Origin: Methylomonas sp. EFPC3
GTDB taxonomy: Bacteria; Pseudomonadota; Gammaproteobacteria; Methylococcales; Methylomonadaceae
Reading direction: 5' to 3'
DNA length: 64,000 bases
Assembly: GCF_029643245.1 (NCBI RefSeq)
Contig: NZ_CP116398.1
Coordinates: 2,232,001-2,296,000 of the forward strand
Shown: positions 28,146 through 37,844 of the stretch, piece after piece
Layout of the letters: each line of letters begins with the position of its first letter
How positions within the stretch are numbered: the first letter of the stretch is position 1
Notes under the pieces: model-generated
Seen by the model: only the letters and a program-made list of their open reading frames with translations
Told to the model about the DNA's origin: nothing
The model's database searches: none
Made by a program: the position numbers and the translations under genes

Positions 28146-28795
28146 GGCACCTCCCAAAACAGAATCTTTTGCGACTTACTCAAATCGGAAAAACCCGGTC
28201 CGGACGCCACCCCCAAACCGAAGCGCAGCACGGTCACCACCGTCCCTTGAAACCCGGACGCCGTCAGCCGACTACCGTTCCACAGATCGATATGGTCGCC
28301 GGAAGGCGTTTTTTCGCCGGGGCGCAACCAATAATTCTGAAAATAGACGATACCGGTCTTACCCTTGATTTTGGTTTGCCAATCCTGGCCGGTGACATCG
28401 GCAACCCGGCTTTGCAGCACCTTAACCGAAGCCGTCTGCAGCCAGTCCGCCATTTCCTGCGCCCGAATCGCCAACCGGTTACCGCCAACGCTGACCGTAG
28501 CCCCGGTAAAGCCATCCAGCTTGGCACCGGCCGCATACAATGCCGCGCTGACTTTAATCGCGCATTGGTTTTCATACCCCACAGGCACGTTGCCGTTGCC
28601 GTCGCGGTAAGGCGCTTCGTCCGGATAGCCGGCCCACAACCGGGCAAAACTGATGGGCTTCGCCGCCATGCCGACCGCTCCCGAGAAGGCACCGACCGGC
28701 CCCGGCCGCGGCGATACCGCCCGACAACTGGTACCTTGGTCTATGGTTTCGTTTCCTCTGCTGTTACAGACGGGGCCAGGGCGTTGTCCGGGCAT
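28142..28795 (-). CDS. Tae4-like peptidoglycan amidase (type VI effector family)
   Basis: A 217-residue protein whose region from about residue 46 matches the T6SS amidase 4 family: SFARLWAGYP, NQCAIKVSAAL with candidate nucleophile Cys78, and GDHIDLWNGSR with candidate His168 and Asp170. Tae4 enzymes cut the peptide stem of peptidoglycan in rival cells. ATG at 28795 has a very good GGAGGAA six bases upstream; an inner ATG at 28669 (GGGAG, eight bases) would remove a Pro/Gly/Cys-rich N-terminal part I do not recognise. No T6SS structural gene is in the window. Confidence 0.78.
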   Translation of the reverse strand: MPGQRPGPVCNSRGNETIDQGTSCRAVSPRPGPVGAFSGAVGMAAKPISFARLWAGYPDEAPYRDGNGNVPVGYENQCAIKVSAALYAAGAKLDGFTGATVSVGGNRLAIRAQEMADWLQTASVKVLQSRVADVTGQDWQTKIKGKTGIVYFQNYWLRPGEKTPSGDHIDLWNGSRLTASGFQGTVVTVLRFGLGVASGPGFSDLSKSQKILFWEVP

Positions 28796-28961
28796 GACGG
28801 CTTCCTCCAAACGACGAGAAGTTTATCCTGAGAACGGCCGGCGAATCGCTTGGCCGGCCAGAGCCCGGATTACAGCACGTCTGCTGCGCCGCGTCATCCG
28901 CTAAAACCAGGCCGGCATTTGGCCACCGCCACGCCTGTCAAGCAAACCCCACAATTACCGG

Positions 28962-28967
28962 TATAAT
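28962..28967 (+). promoter_or_regulatory. Probable -10 element for the CorC-type gene
   Basis: A perfect TATAAT stands 30 bp before the ATG of the downstream gene. The -35 side (around TGTCAA, 28936-28941) is weak and at a long spacing, so only the -10 is called. Confidence 0.45.
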
Positions 28968-28997
28968 GAATCTTCCGTTGTAATCCTTTAGCTGTAT

Positions 28998-30308
28998 ATG
29001 AGTAATGTTTTTCTGGTCGCCTGCGCCTTGCTGCTGGTGTTGTTGAACGGCTTTTTCGTGGCCGTGGAATTCAGTCTGGTAAAGTTGCGGCAGACCCGAA
29101 TCAAAGCCATCGAACAAAACGAAGGCTGGCGCGGCCGGATTCTGGCCAAAGTTCACAAACAACTCGACGCCTATTTATCGGCCTGCCAGCTCGGCATCAC
29201 GCTGGCCTCTCTGGGCCTGGGCTGGATCGGCGAACCGGCCTTCGCCGATTTACTGATACCCTTGTTCGATCAGTTGCAAATCACCTCGCCCGAATTAATC
29301 CACAATATTTCTTTCGCCTTTGCCTTCTGCACCATCTCATTCCTGCACATCGTGGTCGGCGAACAAGCCCCCAAATCGCTGGCGATTCGCAATCCGGAGG
29401 GCATCGGTCTGTGGAGCGCGGGGCCCCTATATGCGCTGTATTGGTTGATGTATCCGGCCATCTGGCTGCTGAACGGTAGCGCCACCCTGGTCTTGCGCCT
29501 GAGCGGGCTGTGCGAGGGCCACCACCACGACAGCCATTACTCCACCGACGAACTGAAACTGATCCTGCGCTCCACCCGCTCGGCCGAGAACTTTACCGGC
29601 GAAGAATATAAGGTGTTAGCCAAAACCCTGGATTTCGGCAAACTGGAAGTCTCTGACTTGATGCGGCCGATCCACGAAATCACCGCACTGCAACGCGGCC
29701 AGTCGCCGCAGGAAATGCTGGAAATCGTTTCCAGCAGTTGCTACAGCCGCTTTCCGTACTTCGACAGCAACGGAATGGATGCGTTAGGCATCATCCACTT
29801 GAAGGATTTGTTTCTGGCCCAGCAAAAAGGCGATCCGCTGCACGACCTGGAAGCCTACCTGCGCCCGATTCTACATATTTCCGCGCACATGCCGGCATTG
29901 GAACTATTCCGCCGCTTTACCCAAGGCTCCCCCCACTTTGCGGTCATCGGCCAGAAAGGCCAAAAACCGTTGGGCTTCATCACCCTGGACAATCTGCTGT
30001 CGGCGATAGTCGGTGAGATCCGCGACGAATTCTGCCAATCGGAAAGCGACTGGACCCGGCAGGATGACGGCAGCCTATTAGGCAAGGGCAGCCTGCCGAT
30101 CTTCTCGTTGGAGCGCATTCTCGGCGTCGACATCGAAAACGAAGAATTGGACCTGGACGATGTCGATTCCGTCGGCGGCATGATTCTGGCGCAGTTGCGC
30201 GACATACCCGATGTCGGCGAACGCATCGCTTTCAACGATTTCGAAATCGTGGTCAAGGAAATGCAAGGCCCGCGCATCGAATGGGTGGAAGTGCATCCGA
30301 AACCGTAG
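28998..30308 (+). CDS. CNNM/HlyC-CorC family membrane protein
   Basis: A 436-residue protein with an N-terminal DUF21 membrane domain (about 1-190; four hydrophobic segments, ACQLGITLASLGLGWIGEP), a CBS pair (about 205-330; VSDLMRPIHEITAL) and a C-terminal CorC_HlyC domain (IFSLERILGVDIENEELDLDD). Family members are linked to magnesium or cobalt efflux and ion homeostasis; older names call them hemolysins. Stands alone with its own promoter. Confidence 0.9.
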   Translation: MSNVFLVACALLLVLLNGFFVAVEFSLVKLRQTRIKAIEQNEGWRGRILAKVHKQLDAYLSACQLGITLASLGLGWIGEPAFADLLIPLFDQLQITSPELIHNISFAFAFCTISFLHIVVGEQAPKSLAIRNPEGIGLWSAGPLYALYWLMYPAIWLLNGSATLVLRLSGLCEGHHHDSHYSTDELKLILRSTRSAENFTGEEYKVLAKTLDFGKLEVSDLMRPIHEITALQRGQSPQEMLEIVSSSCYSRFPYFDSNGMDALGIIHLKDLFLAQQKGDPLHDLEAYLRPILHISAHMPALELFRRFTQGSPHFAVIGQKGQKPLGFITLDNLLSAIVGEIRDEFCQSESDWTRQDDGSLLGKGSLPIFSLERILGVDIENEELDLDDVDSVGGMILAQLRDIPDVGERIAFNDFEIVVKEMQGPRIEWVEVHPKP

Positions 30309-30426
30309 TCCCCTGTCCAGCACCTAAATGCCGCCAAGTTAAAGCGCGCGTCCGGCACTACTCGCCGGAACCAAGCCAATTCGCCGTTGCTGTCCCTGGT
30401 CAACACCGGCAACTAGAGGTTGCAAT

Positions 30427-31512
30427 ATGGACTGGACACAAATTCTCGATATTCTGCACGCAATCACACCGGCCGAACGCCGCCAATGGGTACTGGCGAC
30501 GGCCGGCGTGGCGGCAACGGTAGCCATCCTGCTCTGGCTGGAAAGCCGGGTTTTTGGCCGCCGCGGCCGAACCGACAGTTGGCTGGCAGTGCGGATCGCG
30601 TCGCTGATTGCCGCACCGCTCACCTTTGCCGTTCTGGTATTGCCGGCCCAAGCGGTCAGCGGCATGGAAGGCCTTGCCGTATTCTATCTCTCGCTGTTCA
30701 CGGCGGCGCCGTTGCTCTGGTTCGGTTGCCATATCGTTTGCGGCAGCCTGGTGAGTCCCGGTTTTTCCCGAAACGAAAGCATTGCGCTGGGTTTCAGCGG
30801 CTTGGCGATTCTAGCCGTGCCGTTGACGGCCTATTTCGCGGCGCAAAACCCATTGCACGCCGCCGCCCGGCAGATCGGTTTGCGCCGGGAATTGCCGCCG
30901 GACAACCCACCGCTGCCGTATCGCGTAGAGCCGGTTACGCCTTATACGATGCCCGGTGCCGGCCTGATATACACCCAATCGCTACGGGCAGAACCCGGCA
31001 TCCGCTTGCAACGCGTCGAGCAACGTCTCGGCGGATACTGGCCCGCATACGATATCGAGCACCCCAATTACTGCACACAGGGCAACGACGTTCATCTGAT
31101 GTGGTCGGCGCAAGAGCCGCCGCCGTATTTGCGGCTATCGTGGCTGCAGTCCGACGCTAGGACGGCCACAACCGAATTCACGCCCGACATGGCGAGCGCG
31201 GATAAATCCACTCCTCAGTTCTTCAGCGCAAATTTTCGCGAGGCCGGCTTGGACCCGGTCGCACCGATTCCGCGCGTGCGCATGCACTTGATTCTGCTGC
31301 AGGAAGGCTTGCCGGACTATACCGAGATGCTTGGCAATCCGCCCGAAGCCGGCGAACAAAGGACAACAGATTGTGTGGCAGCCGGTTTCGAGCGTTGGCG
31401 CCACAGCGACGGCCGGCGGATTCGAGCCGCTGGCATAGCGTTCTACCTGCCGTCCGGCGGCTTACCATTACGAGGCTTATTGGTGCCTGGCGACTCGCAG
31501 CCGGCGCAGTAA
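30427..31512 (+). CDS. Membrane protein of unknown function
   Basis: A 361-residue protein with four hydrophobic segments in the first 145 residues (WVLATAGVAATVAILLWL, LIAAPLTFAVLVL, LAVFYLSLFTAAPLLWFGC and a fourth around ALGFSGLAILAVPLTAY), then about 215 mainly polar residues, probably outside the membrane. GAGG seven bases before the ATG supports the start. I do not recognise a family. It precedes a glycosyltransferase by 180 bp but nothing in the sequence ties their functions. Confidence 0.75.
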   Translation: MDWTQILDILHAITPAERRQWVLATAGVAATVAILLWLESRVFGRRGRTDSWLAVRIASLIAAPLTFAVLVLPAQAVSGMEGLAVFYLSLFTAAPLLWFGCHIVCGSLVSPGFSRNESIALGFSGLAILAVPLTAYFAAQNPLHAAARQIGLRRELPPDNPPLPYRVEPVTPYTMPGAGLIYTQSLRAEPGIRLQRVEQRLGGYWPAYDIEHPNYCTQGNDVHLMWSAQEPPPYLRLSWLQSDARTATTEFTPDMASADKSTPQFFSANFREAGLDPVAPIPRVRMHLILLQEGLPDYTEMLGNPPEAGEQRTTDCVAAGFERWRHSDGRRIRAAGIAFYLPSGGLPLRGLLVPGDSQPAQ

Positions 31513-31693
31513 CGCACTTCCGCAAATACGCATTTGCGCCAACCGCGCCGGCTATTCAGCCGGCCGCAAACTGGACTCGAGCACTGCTGCGGAATTGCTC
31601 GGCATTTTCGGCGAATCGGAGTACGATGCCAGACAGCCCCGGACTGCACGTCGGGCCTTTCCAGGCTGACCGCCGATACCGGAGTGGATCCCG

Positions 31694-33058
31694 ATGATGA
31701 AGTACTACGATCGCAGCCGGAGCATCTGCGAATGGGAACGGCTGGACGAATGGCGGGACAAAATCCGCAGCAGCCTGGCCGGCGGCGAAACCAGCCGGAT
31801 TTCGCCGTTTCATTTGTTATCCCTGACCGGATTCACTGCCGCCGAACAGCGCCAATGTGCCGATGTCTGGATGTCCGATCGCTTGGCCGCCAGCTCGGCG
31901 GAACGGGCAAATTTAGAGTTCATTTTCGACCGCTTGCCGCGCGCCAAAATTCGCCTGGGTTACCTATCCGCCGACTTTCAGGAACACGCCACCGCCTACC
32001 TGCTGGCCGAAACGCTGGAAGCCCACGATCGCGACCGTTTCGAACTTTACGCCTATTCCTACGGCGCCGCCGACGACGGCACCATGCGCCAGCGCCTGGA
32101 ACGCTGTTTCGACCGTTTCATCGATCTCGGGGAATTGTCCATCGCCGCCTGCGCCAAGGCGATTTACGCGGACCGGATCGACATTCTGATCGACTTAAAA
32201 GGTTATACCCGCGGCACCCGCACCGAAATTCTGACCTACCGTCCAGCGCCGATTCAGGTGAATTATTTGGGTTATCCGGGCACGATGGGCGGCGATTTCT
32301 GCGATTACATCATTACCGATAATTATGTAACGCCACCTGCCAGCGCCGGCGATTACAGCGAAGCGTTCGCTTGCATGCCCGGCAGCTATCAACCGCACGG
32401 CTGCGATGTGGCGATCGGCCAACCGAGCAGCCGAGCCGAACAGGGTCTACCCGCCGACGGCTTCGTGTTTTGTTGCTTTAACCAGGCTTACAAAATCATG
32501 CCCGAGACCTTCGATATTTGGTGCCGGCTGCTATACAACACTCCCGGCAGCGTGCTGTGGCTGCTGAAAAACTCGCAGGCTAAAGGCCGGCTCCGCAACG
32601 AAGCCTATCAGCGCGGCATATCGCCGGAGCGGCTGATTTTTGCCGACGAGGCGCCGCAGCCCGAGCATTTGGCGCGCTTGAGTCTGGCCGATCTGGTGTT
32701 GGATACGGCACCTTACAACGCCCATACCACGGCCAGCGACGCCTTGTGGGTCGGCGTACCGCTGGTGACGTTTACCGGCGACACTTTCGCGTCTCGGGTG
32801 GCGGGCAGCTTATTGCGGGCGGTGAATCTGGAAGAATTGATCGCCGAAGATGCGGATGCCTATTATGCGCTGGCACTGGCACTCAGCAGCGATCCGCAAC
32901 GCCTGGCCGAAATCAGACAGCAACTGCAGCAAAACCGTTTATCGGTCGCCTTATTCGACAATGCGGCGTACACACTGGACCTGGAAGCGTTGTATCAAGC
33001 CATGTGGGACAGGCATTTGGCAGGTCAATTGCCGGCGGCGATAGGTCGGACTGATTGA
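31694..33058 (+). CDS. OGT-like glycosyltransferase (GT41) without TPR region
   Basis: A 454-residue protein covering the catalytic part of O-GlcNAc transferase-like enzymes, which add a sugar from a UDP donor to Ser/Thr of proteins. Aligned with human OGT, SADFQEHATAYLL holds the His corresponding to His498, CFNQAYKIMPETFDIW the Lys of the uridine site, and DTAPYNAHTTASDALW the donor-phosphate region. Most bacterial homologues carry an N-terminal TPR array; here a stop lies just upstream (TGA, 31667) of an ATG with GGAG nine bases before it, so the protein starts after the TPR region. It may be a truncated but active form. Confidence 0.87.
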   Translation: MMKYYDRSRSICEWERLDEWRDKIRSSLAGGETSRISPFHLLSLTGFTAAEQRQCADVWMSDRLAASSAERANLEFIFDRLPRAKIRLGYLSADFQEHATAYLLAETLEAHDRDRFELYAYSYGAADDGTMRQRLERCFDRFIDLGELSIAACAKAIYADRIDILIDLKGYTRGTRTEILTYRPAPIQVNYLGYPGTMGGDFCDYIITDNYVTPPASAGDYSEAFACMPGSYQPHGCDVAIGQPSSRAEQGLPADGFVFCCFNQAYKIMPETFDIWCRLLYNTPGSVLWLLKNSQAKGRLRNEAYQRGISPERLIFADEAPQPEHLARLSLADLVLDTAPYNAHTTASDALWVGVPLVTFTGDTFASRVAGSLLRAVNLEELIAEDADAYYALALALSSDPQRLAEIRQQLQQNRLSVALFDNAAYTLDLEALYQAMWDRHLAGQLPAAIGRTD

Positions 33059-33483
33059 CCGCACACAATCGAGGCTGCAGTACCAGCCGACACGCGCCGC
33101 ATTCGCGGAGCGACGGTATTCCCCGCTACCCTTGCCAGAGCCGGATTTGAACCGGCTTTGACCTCCGGATATAGCAAATTCAGATATTTTCCCGACGTTT
33201 GCAGTAAAATTGCCGGCTGCCTTGCTGGGCTAAAAATTCGGAGAATCGAGTTAAGCGCGTCCGATTTAGACGACATAGCGAACCAGAGTCGTTATTCGCT
33301 TCCAGACCCGGCCAGGCAATTGGCTCAGTTGTGTTTCGTAAGTTATCCACCACTCCGCATCAACGCTACCAGCGCGTTCAGGGCATTCAACCCCGATTAC
33401 GTTTTGGCACCGACGCAGGGACAGTGTCGACGGCGAATCTGATCACTGGGATTTTCCGCCGCTAGTGTACCCACGAGGTTCTT
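33059..33483. other. Gap with no supported gene
   Basis: About 425 bp between the glycosyltransferase and the desaturase. A 94-codon plus-strand frame starting with TTG (33158) lacks a ribosome binding site and protein-like composition. It probably holds the desaturase promoter, but no clear -35/-10 pair could be fixed. Confidence 0.5.
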
Positions 33484-34614
33484 TTGAGTTTATCCAGCTA
33501 CCGCAACGTCGACCGCGACCAGCTTGCGCACGATATCAAACAACTTTACCGACAAGCCCAGGCCGATCTGGGGCCTGAAGATTACCGCCACATGCAGCGG
33601 ATGGAGCGCTGGGGCCAAGCCTGTTCGCTGCTCGGCTACGCTACGGCCTGGATCGCACCGAACCCGCTGTCGGCACTGTTGATCAGCCAGGGCAGTTTTG
33701 CCCGCTGGACCCAGGTGGCGCATCCGATCCAGCATCGCGGCTACGACAAAATCAAGCAGGCTAAGCCGCGCTACCAAAGCAAAGGCTTTGCCAAAGGTTG
33801 GCGCCGGTTTCTGGATTGGCCGGACTGGATGACGCCGGCCGGCTGGCACCACGAACACGACGTGCTGCACCATTACCGTTTGGGCGAGACTGCCGACCCC
33901 AATAACGCTCAGCACAATATGCAATGGTTACGCCAATCCGGCTTGCCGATGTGGTTGCGTTACGTCATTGTGGCGCTGTTCTCCGGCGTCTGGAAGCTGA
34001 GCTATTACACGCCGCGTACCCACAAGGAATTGCGCCTGGAACAGGCCCGCCATCAGCACCAACCGGCACCGCAAATGACCCGGCTCGGCGCCTGGAGCCT
34101 GTTCACCCCGCAAGGCCGCGGCCTGTGGCTACAAAGCATTTTGCCTTACGCGGCATATCGTTTCCTGTTGCTGCCGGCGCTGTTCCTGCCGCTCGGCACG
34201 GTGGCCGCCACCAGCGTATTGTTGAATTCCATCCTGGCGGAAATTTTCACCAACATGCATACCTTTCTGGTGATGATCCCCAACCACGCCGGCGACGACG
34301 TGATGGGCTTCGACGAAAAAGCACACAGCAAAGGCGAATTTTATCTGCGGCAAATCCTGGGTTCGGTCAACTACCCGACGGGTTCCAACGCCAACGACTT
34401 TTTATACGGCTGGCTGAACTACCAGATAGAGCACCACCTGTGGCCGGATTTGCCGTTGAGCCAATACCAAAAGCTGCAACCGCAAGTCAAAGCCCTGTGC
34501 GCCCGCCACGGCATCCCTTATTGCCAGGATTCGGTATTCAAACGCCTGTTAAAAGCGGTGGACATCATGGTCGGCAAGACTTCGATGCTGAAGCCGGCGC
34601 TGGCACAGGCTTGA
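33484..34614 (+). CDS. Fatty acid desaturase family protein
   Basis: A 376-residue di-iron membrane enzyme. The three histidine boxes are visible: HPIQHRG (about 80), HHEHDVLHH (about 122-130) and QIEHHLWPDLP (about 316-325). Hydrophobic pairs surround them. The start is TTG at 33484, with GAGG five to six bases upstream and no better ATG. Likely introduces a double bond into a membrane fatty acid; the position is not readable from sequence. Confidence 0.88.
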   Translation: MSLSSYRNVDRDQLAHDIKQLYRQAQADLGPEDYRHMQRMERWGQACSLLGYATAWIAPNPLSALLISQGSFARWTQVAHPIQHRGYDKIKQAKPRYQSKGFAKGWRRFLDWPDWMTPAGWHHEHDVLHHYRLGETADPNNAQHNMQWLRQSGLPMWLRYVIVALFSGVWKLSYYTPRTHKELRLEQARHQHQPAPQMTRLGAWSLFTPQGRGLWLQSILPYAAYRFLLLPALFLPLGTVAATSVLLNSILAEIFTNMHTFLVMIPNHAGDDVMGFDEKAHSKGEFYLRQILGSVNYPTGSNANDFLYGWLNYQIEHHLWPDLPLSQYQKLQPQVKALCARHGIPYCQDSVFKRLLKAVDIMVGKTSMLKPALAQA

Positions 34615-34924
34615 CCTAGGCCCTTACGTCAAAGCCATGGTGCCGCCATTATCGGGCTGACCTTGTCAGGCTGTTCTGGGCACATGGCTTTTATCCACGG
34701 CAGCGAACGCTTGACCGGACGCCGGCATACGCTGTTGAAATCGTAGCAATTGACGATCGATTGGCATGTTGGGCTTGACTAAGTAACGGCTGCAATCCGC
34801 CGGACTATAAATAACGTGCCAACGACATACAGCTAACCATAAGCGGAAGGGGCGGGTGAGTTTACGAACCACCGATCGCGAGCGATGCGGTGCACGTTGT
34901 TTACCGCACCCTACCGGGCTAAGT
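34615..34924. other. Gap with no supported gene
   Basis: About 310 bp between two converging genes (desaturase and a minus-strand membrane protein). No convincing gene, RNA or terminator seen. Confidence 0.45.
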
Positions 34925-35686
34925 TCAGTTCGCGGTTGGAGAAAGGGATGCATATGAAATGAACTTGATATCCTTCGCATCAACCAATTTGAAGATGCGG
35001 TCTTCCGGCTTTTCTCCCAGGCGCACAAGCAAGCCTCGCCCTTCATGCAGATGGATCAATCGCCAAGTGTCCTGAGTGCCTGGGTCGGCAAGCTCAACCT
35101 TTGGCAACGGAGAGGACTGCGGGTGCGCATCTCTTGCGGACTGTGCTTGGCCAAGTCGATCCGGTGCCCAAAACAAGCTAGGTAATACGAACCAATAGAC
35201 AAGCCAAAGCTGACCAGACGTATTGGCGCTTGGCTGCGGTTGCAGGCTGGCGTATAGCTCAGTAATGGTAATGCCGCCTGCAACAGCGCAAGCGATGGCT
35301 CCGGCCGAAGCCAGTCCAAACGCAGCGTGTGCTGGCACGTCTCCAAAGGAAGATTGTGCGGCTAGCAGACAAAGCGTTGCGAGAGCAATCAGGCCCGCAC
35401 AGGCCCAAGTCAGTGTTCTGATCTTTACCTTGCTATCGCTCAGAAACATGAAGGAGTAAAACGCGCCGCACGCAATGGCGAGTATTGTGCCGGCGCTCAT
35501 CTGTAGCAGTGCTTGGGGCGGTACTGAAGCCGAGGCCCAACTGGCACCGAGCGAAGAGTAGTAGGCTTGGGTTTGGCGCCAGCCTACGAAGTATCCAATG
35601 GCCGAGAGCGACACCAAGCCACCGACAATCTTTGGCAAGGCCTCCAATAGAGGAGTTGAGGTCGGCGGCGAAGGGGCAACGGGCAT
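34925..35686 (-). CDS. Membrane protein of unknown function
   Basis: A 253-residue protein with about five hydrophobic segments in the first 180 residues (VGGLVSLSAIGYFVGW, MSAGTILAIACGAFYSFMFL, LTWACAGLIALATLCLLA, LASAGAIACAVAGGITIT, LWLVYWFVLPSLFWA) and a polar C-terminal domain of about 75 residues. No family recognised. Isolated gene. Confidence 0.65.
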   Translation of the reverse strand: MPVAPSPPTSTPLLEALPKIVGGLVSLSAIGYFVGWRQTQAYYSSLGASWASASVPPQALLQMSAGTILAIACGAFYSFMFLSDSKVKIRTLTWACAGLIALATLCLLAAQSSFGDVPAHAAFGLASAGAIACAVAGGITITELYASLQPQPSANTSGQLWLVYWFVLPSLFWAPDRLGQAQSARDAHPQSSPLPKVELADPGTQDTWRLIHLHEGRGLLVRLGEKPEDRIFKLVDAKDIKFISYASLSPTAN

Positions 35687-36024
35687 GGTTCTGAGGCCTA
35701 ATTGAGAAATTAGATGGTTTCCAGATATCTACCGATAAATACTGCTCGAAACGATATCCCATTGATCGGCATATTGGTACCTTTTCTGTATGTCATCGGC
35801 GGTCAGCGGATGTGCTCGGTAACATCAAATCGCAGCCATTGAATCACTTCGAGCGCCGGGCCGCAACGAGATCGGTTTCTCTTCCGCCGCAGCTGCCAAA
35901 CTATCCATCATTTTTGCGTAACGCGTAAAAACCAGACAATCGCTAACTCAAACTCCCAGCGGGTTTTGCCTGCGCCAATTAATATTTCGGCTCAGGCAAA
36001 TTCAATCCCAAAAGCGAAGGGCGC
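35687..36024. other. Gap with no supported gene
   Basis: About 340 AT-richer bases upstream of the unknown membrane protein and downstream of the helicase (both minus strand). It presumably holds the promoter of the former; no specific site stands out. Confidence 0.45.
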
Positions 36025-37212
36025 TTATTTTCCGGTGGAACTCGGCCGAACGGGCTTCGCTTCCGCAGGAGCAGCGGGGGCAGCAGCGGCAATCGAGCCG
36101 AAGGCGATTTTATTACCGATCAGCTTTTCCACTTGCCGTAACGCACTGCGTTCGTCGGCGGCAACCAGGGACACGGCAAGCCCGCTCCGCCCGGCCCGGC
36201 CGGTACGGCCGATGCGGTGCACATAGTCGGCCGAGGAACGCGGCAATTCGAAATTGACCACGTGCGGCAGTTTGGCGATATCGATGCCGCGTGCGGCGAC
36301 ATCGGTCGCGACCAACACCCGGATGTCGCCGGTTTTGAAGTCGGCCAAGGCGCTGGTGCGGGCGCCCTGGCTTTTATTGCCGTGGATCGCCTTGGCGCTG
36401 ATTTGGGCCGCGTTCAATTTCTCGGTCAGCCGGTTGGCATTGTGTTTGGTGCTGGTAAAAACCAACACTTGCCGCCAGTCGTTGCTTTTAATCAAATGCG
36501 CCAGCACCCCGGCCTTAGCCGGTTTTTCCACGGCATAGGCAATTTGTTCGACGCTGTCGGCCGCGGCGTTTTCGGCGGCGATTTCGACTTGGGCCGGATT
36601 GCGCAGCAGCGTTTGCGCCAATCGGCGAATGTCGGCGGAAAAGGTGGCTGAAAACAGCAGGTTCTGCCGGGTTTTCGGCAGCAGGGCCAAAATCTTGTTG
36701 ATGTCGCGGATGAAGCCCATGTCCAGCATGCGGTCCGCTTCGTCCAGCACCAGCATTTCAACTTGATTCAGTTTCACGGCATTCTGGCCGACCAAATCGA
36801 GCAAGCGCCCCGGCGTCGCGGTCAGGATATCGACACCACCGCGCAAGCGCAGCATCTGCGGATTGATTTTGACACCGCCGAACACGACGTCGGATTTCAA
36901 GCGCGGCTGTTGATGAACGCCGTACTTGGCGACCGATTCGGCCACTTGCGCCGCTAATTCGCGGGTTGGCGTCAGTATCAGCGCCCTGACCGGCCGATTG
37001 CGGCTGGCGCCGGGATTGGTCGCCAAACGCTGCAGAATCGGCAAGGTAAAGCTGGCGGTTTTGCCGGTGCCGGTTTGGGCGGCGGCGAGCAAGTCGCGGC
37101 CCGAAAGCACCAGCGGAATTGCTTGTTGTTGAATCGGCGTCGCCGCGCTGTAACCGGCTTCGCGGACGGCGCGGATTAAAGGCTCGGCCAAGCCGAGATT
37201 GGAAAATGGCAT
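36025..37212 (-). CDS. DEAD-box ATP-dependent RNA helicase (RhlE-like)
   Basis: A 395-residue RNA helicase with the Q motif ([16 protein letters not shown]...PIQQQAIP), Walker [12 protein letters not shown] (about 45), DEAD box [14 protein letters not shown] (about 155), SAT motif FSATFS, and the [13 protein letters not shown] motif VI. The short Ala/Pro/Lys C-terminus fits the RhlE subgroup. It follows an RRM gene and a cold shock gene on the same strand, which suggests a role in unwinding RNA in the cold. Confidence 0.93.
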   Translation of the reverse strand: MPFSNLGLAEPLIRAVREAGYSAATPIQQQAIPLVLSGRDLLAAAQTGTGKTASFTLPILQRLATNPGASRNRPVRALILTPTRELAAQVAESVAKYGVHQQPRLKSDVVFGGVKINPQMLRLRGGVDILTATPGRLLDLVGQNAVKLNQVEMLVLDEADRMLDMGFIRDINKILALLPKTRQNLLFSATFSADIRRLAQTLLRNPAQVEIAAENAAADSVEQIAYAVEKPAKAGVLAHLIKSNDWRQVLVFTSTKHNANRLTEKLNAAQISAKAIHGNKSQGARTSALADFKTGDIRVLVATDVAARGIDIAKLPHVVNFELPRSSADYVHRIGRTGRAGRSGLAVSLVAADERSALRQVEKLIGNKIAFGSIAAAAPAAPAEAKPVRPSSTGK

Positions 37213-37245
37213 GAATAATTCTCGATGTGCGGGAGTGAAATCCCG

Positions 37246-37285
37246 TGAAAAAAAGGAATCCCTAACCGGAGCATCCGGTTAGGGA
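37246..37285 (-). terminator. Rho-independent terminator after the RRM gene
   Basis: Minus-strand CCCTAACCGGATGCTCCGGTTAGGG is a perfect ten-base stem with a five-base loop; seven T follow after a short gap (ATTCC). It lies between the RRM gene and the helicase, so the helicase probably has its own promoter or depends on readthrough. Confidence 0.7.
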
Positions 37286-37347
37286 AAAGGGTAAGACACC
37301 GAGGCATCGGTGTCTGCTTGAAGTCGTGTGTCAGGATAGGGTCGCGG

Positions 37348-37611
37348 TTAACGGCGTCTACCCTGTTTGCCGCCGCCACTTTCGAAGCCAACTCTGAGCA
37401 TATTGCCGCCGAATTGGACGCCGCTGAGTTTGGCAATCGCCGCTCTGGCTTCATGGCCTTCCATGCCGATGTAACCGAAGCCGCGGCATTTGCCGCTGAA
37501 CATATCGATGACGAGTTCGATGGAATGCACCTTGCCGAATTCGGAGAACAGGGCCGTGACAGTGGATTCGGTCGCGTCGCTAGGCAGATTGCCGACAAAT
37601 ATTCTTTTCAA
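37348..37611 (-). CDS. RNA-binding protein with one RRM domain
   Basis: An 87-residue protein that is nearly all RRM: RNP2 RIFVGNLPS at the start and RNP1 CRGFGYIGM near residue 43, ending in a Gly/Arg/Lys tail. Single-RRM proteins of this type are cold-induced in cyanobacteria and some proteobacteria. The start is TTG with AGGA six bases upstream. It sits between a cold shock gene and an RNA helicase gene on the same strand. Confidence 0.9.
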   Translation of the reverse strand: MKRIFVGNLPSDATESTVTALFSEFGKVHSIELVIDMFSGKCRGFGYIGMEGHEARAAIAKLSGVQFGGNMLRVGFESGGGKQGRRR

Positions 37612-37844
37612 AATGAGTCCTGAGTTGGGGGATCAGTATGCGGCTGCTGCTTTGGGCAGAGCGCGTAACGGAGGCGGGATTGGCGAACTTTCCAGACCAT
37701 TGGCGCGGCACTGGAAAATCAAAACGTTGAGGCAACAAAGCCAGCGATATCGCTTTAACTCGGTTGATTCGTTGTCCGTGCGGATTGGTTCGGTATTGAA
37801 TACAGGTTGCCGCGTAAGCTACCGGCAACCTGCAGAGCCATCGA

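Noticed and set aside
28998-30308. Hemolysin
   Set aside because: The name is historical; the DUF21-CBS-CorC domain order fits an ion homeostasis protein, not a toxin.
33158-33442. Open frame of 94 codons between glycosyltransferase and desaturase
   Set aside because: TTG start, no ribosome site and no recognisable protein features.
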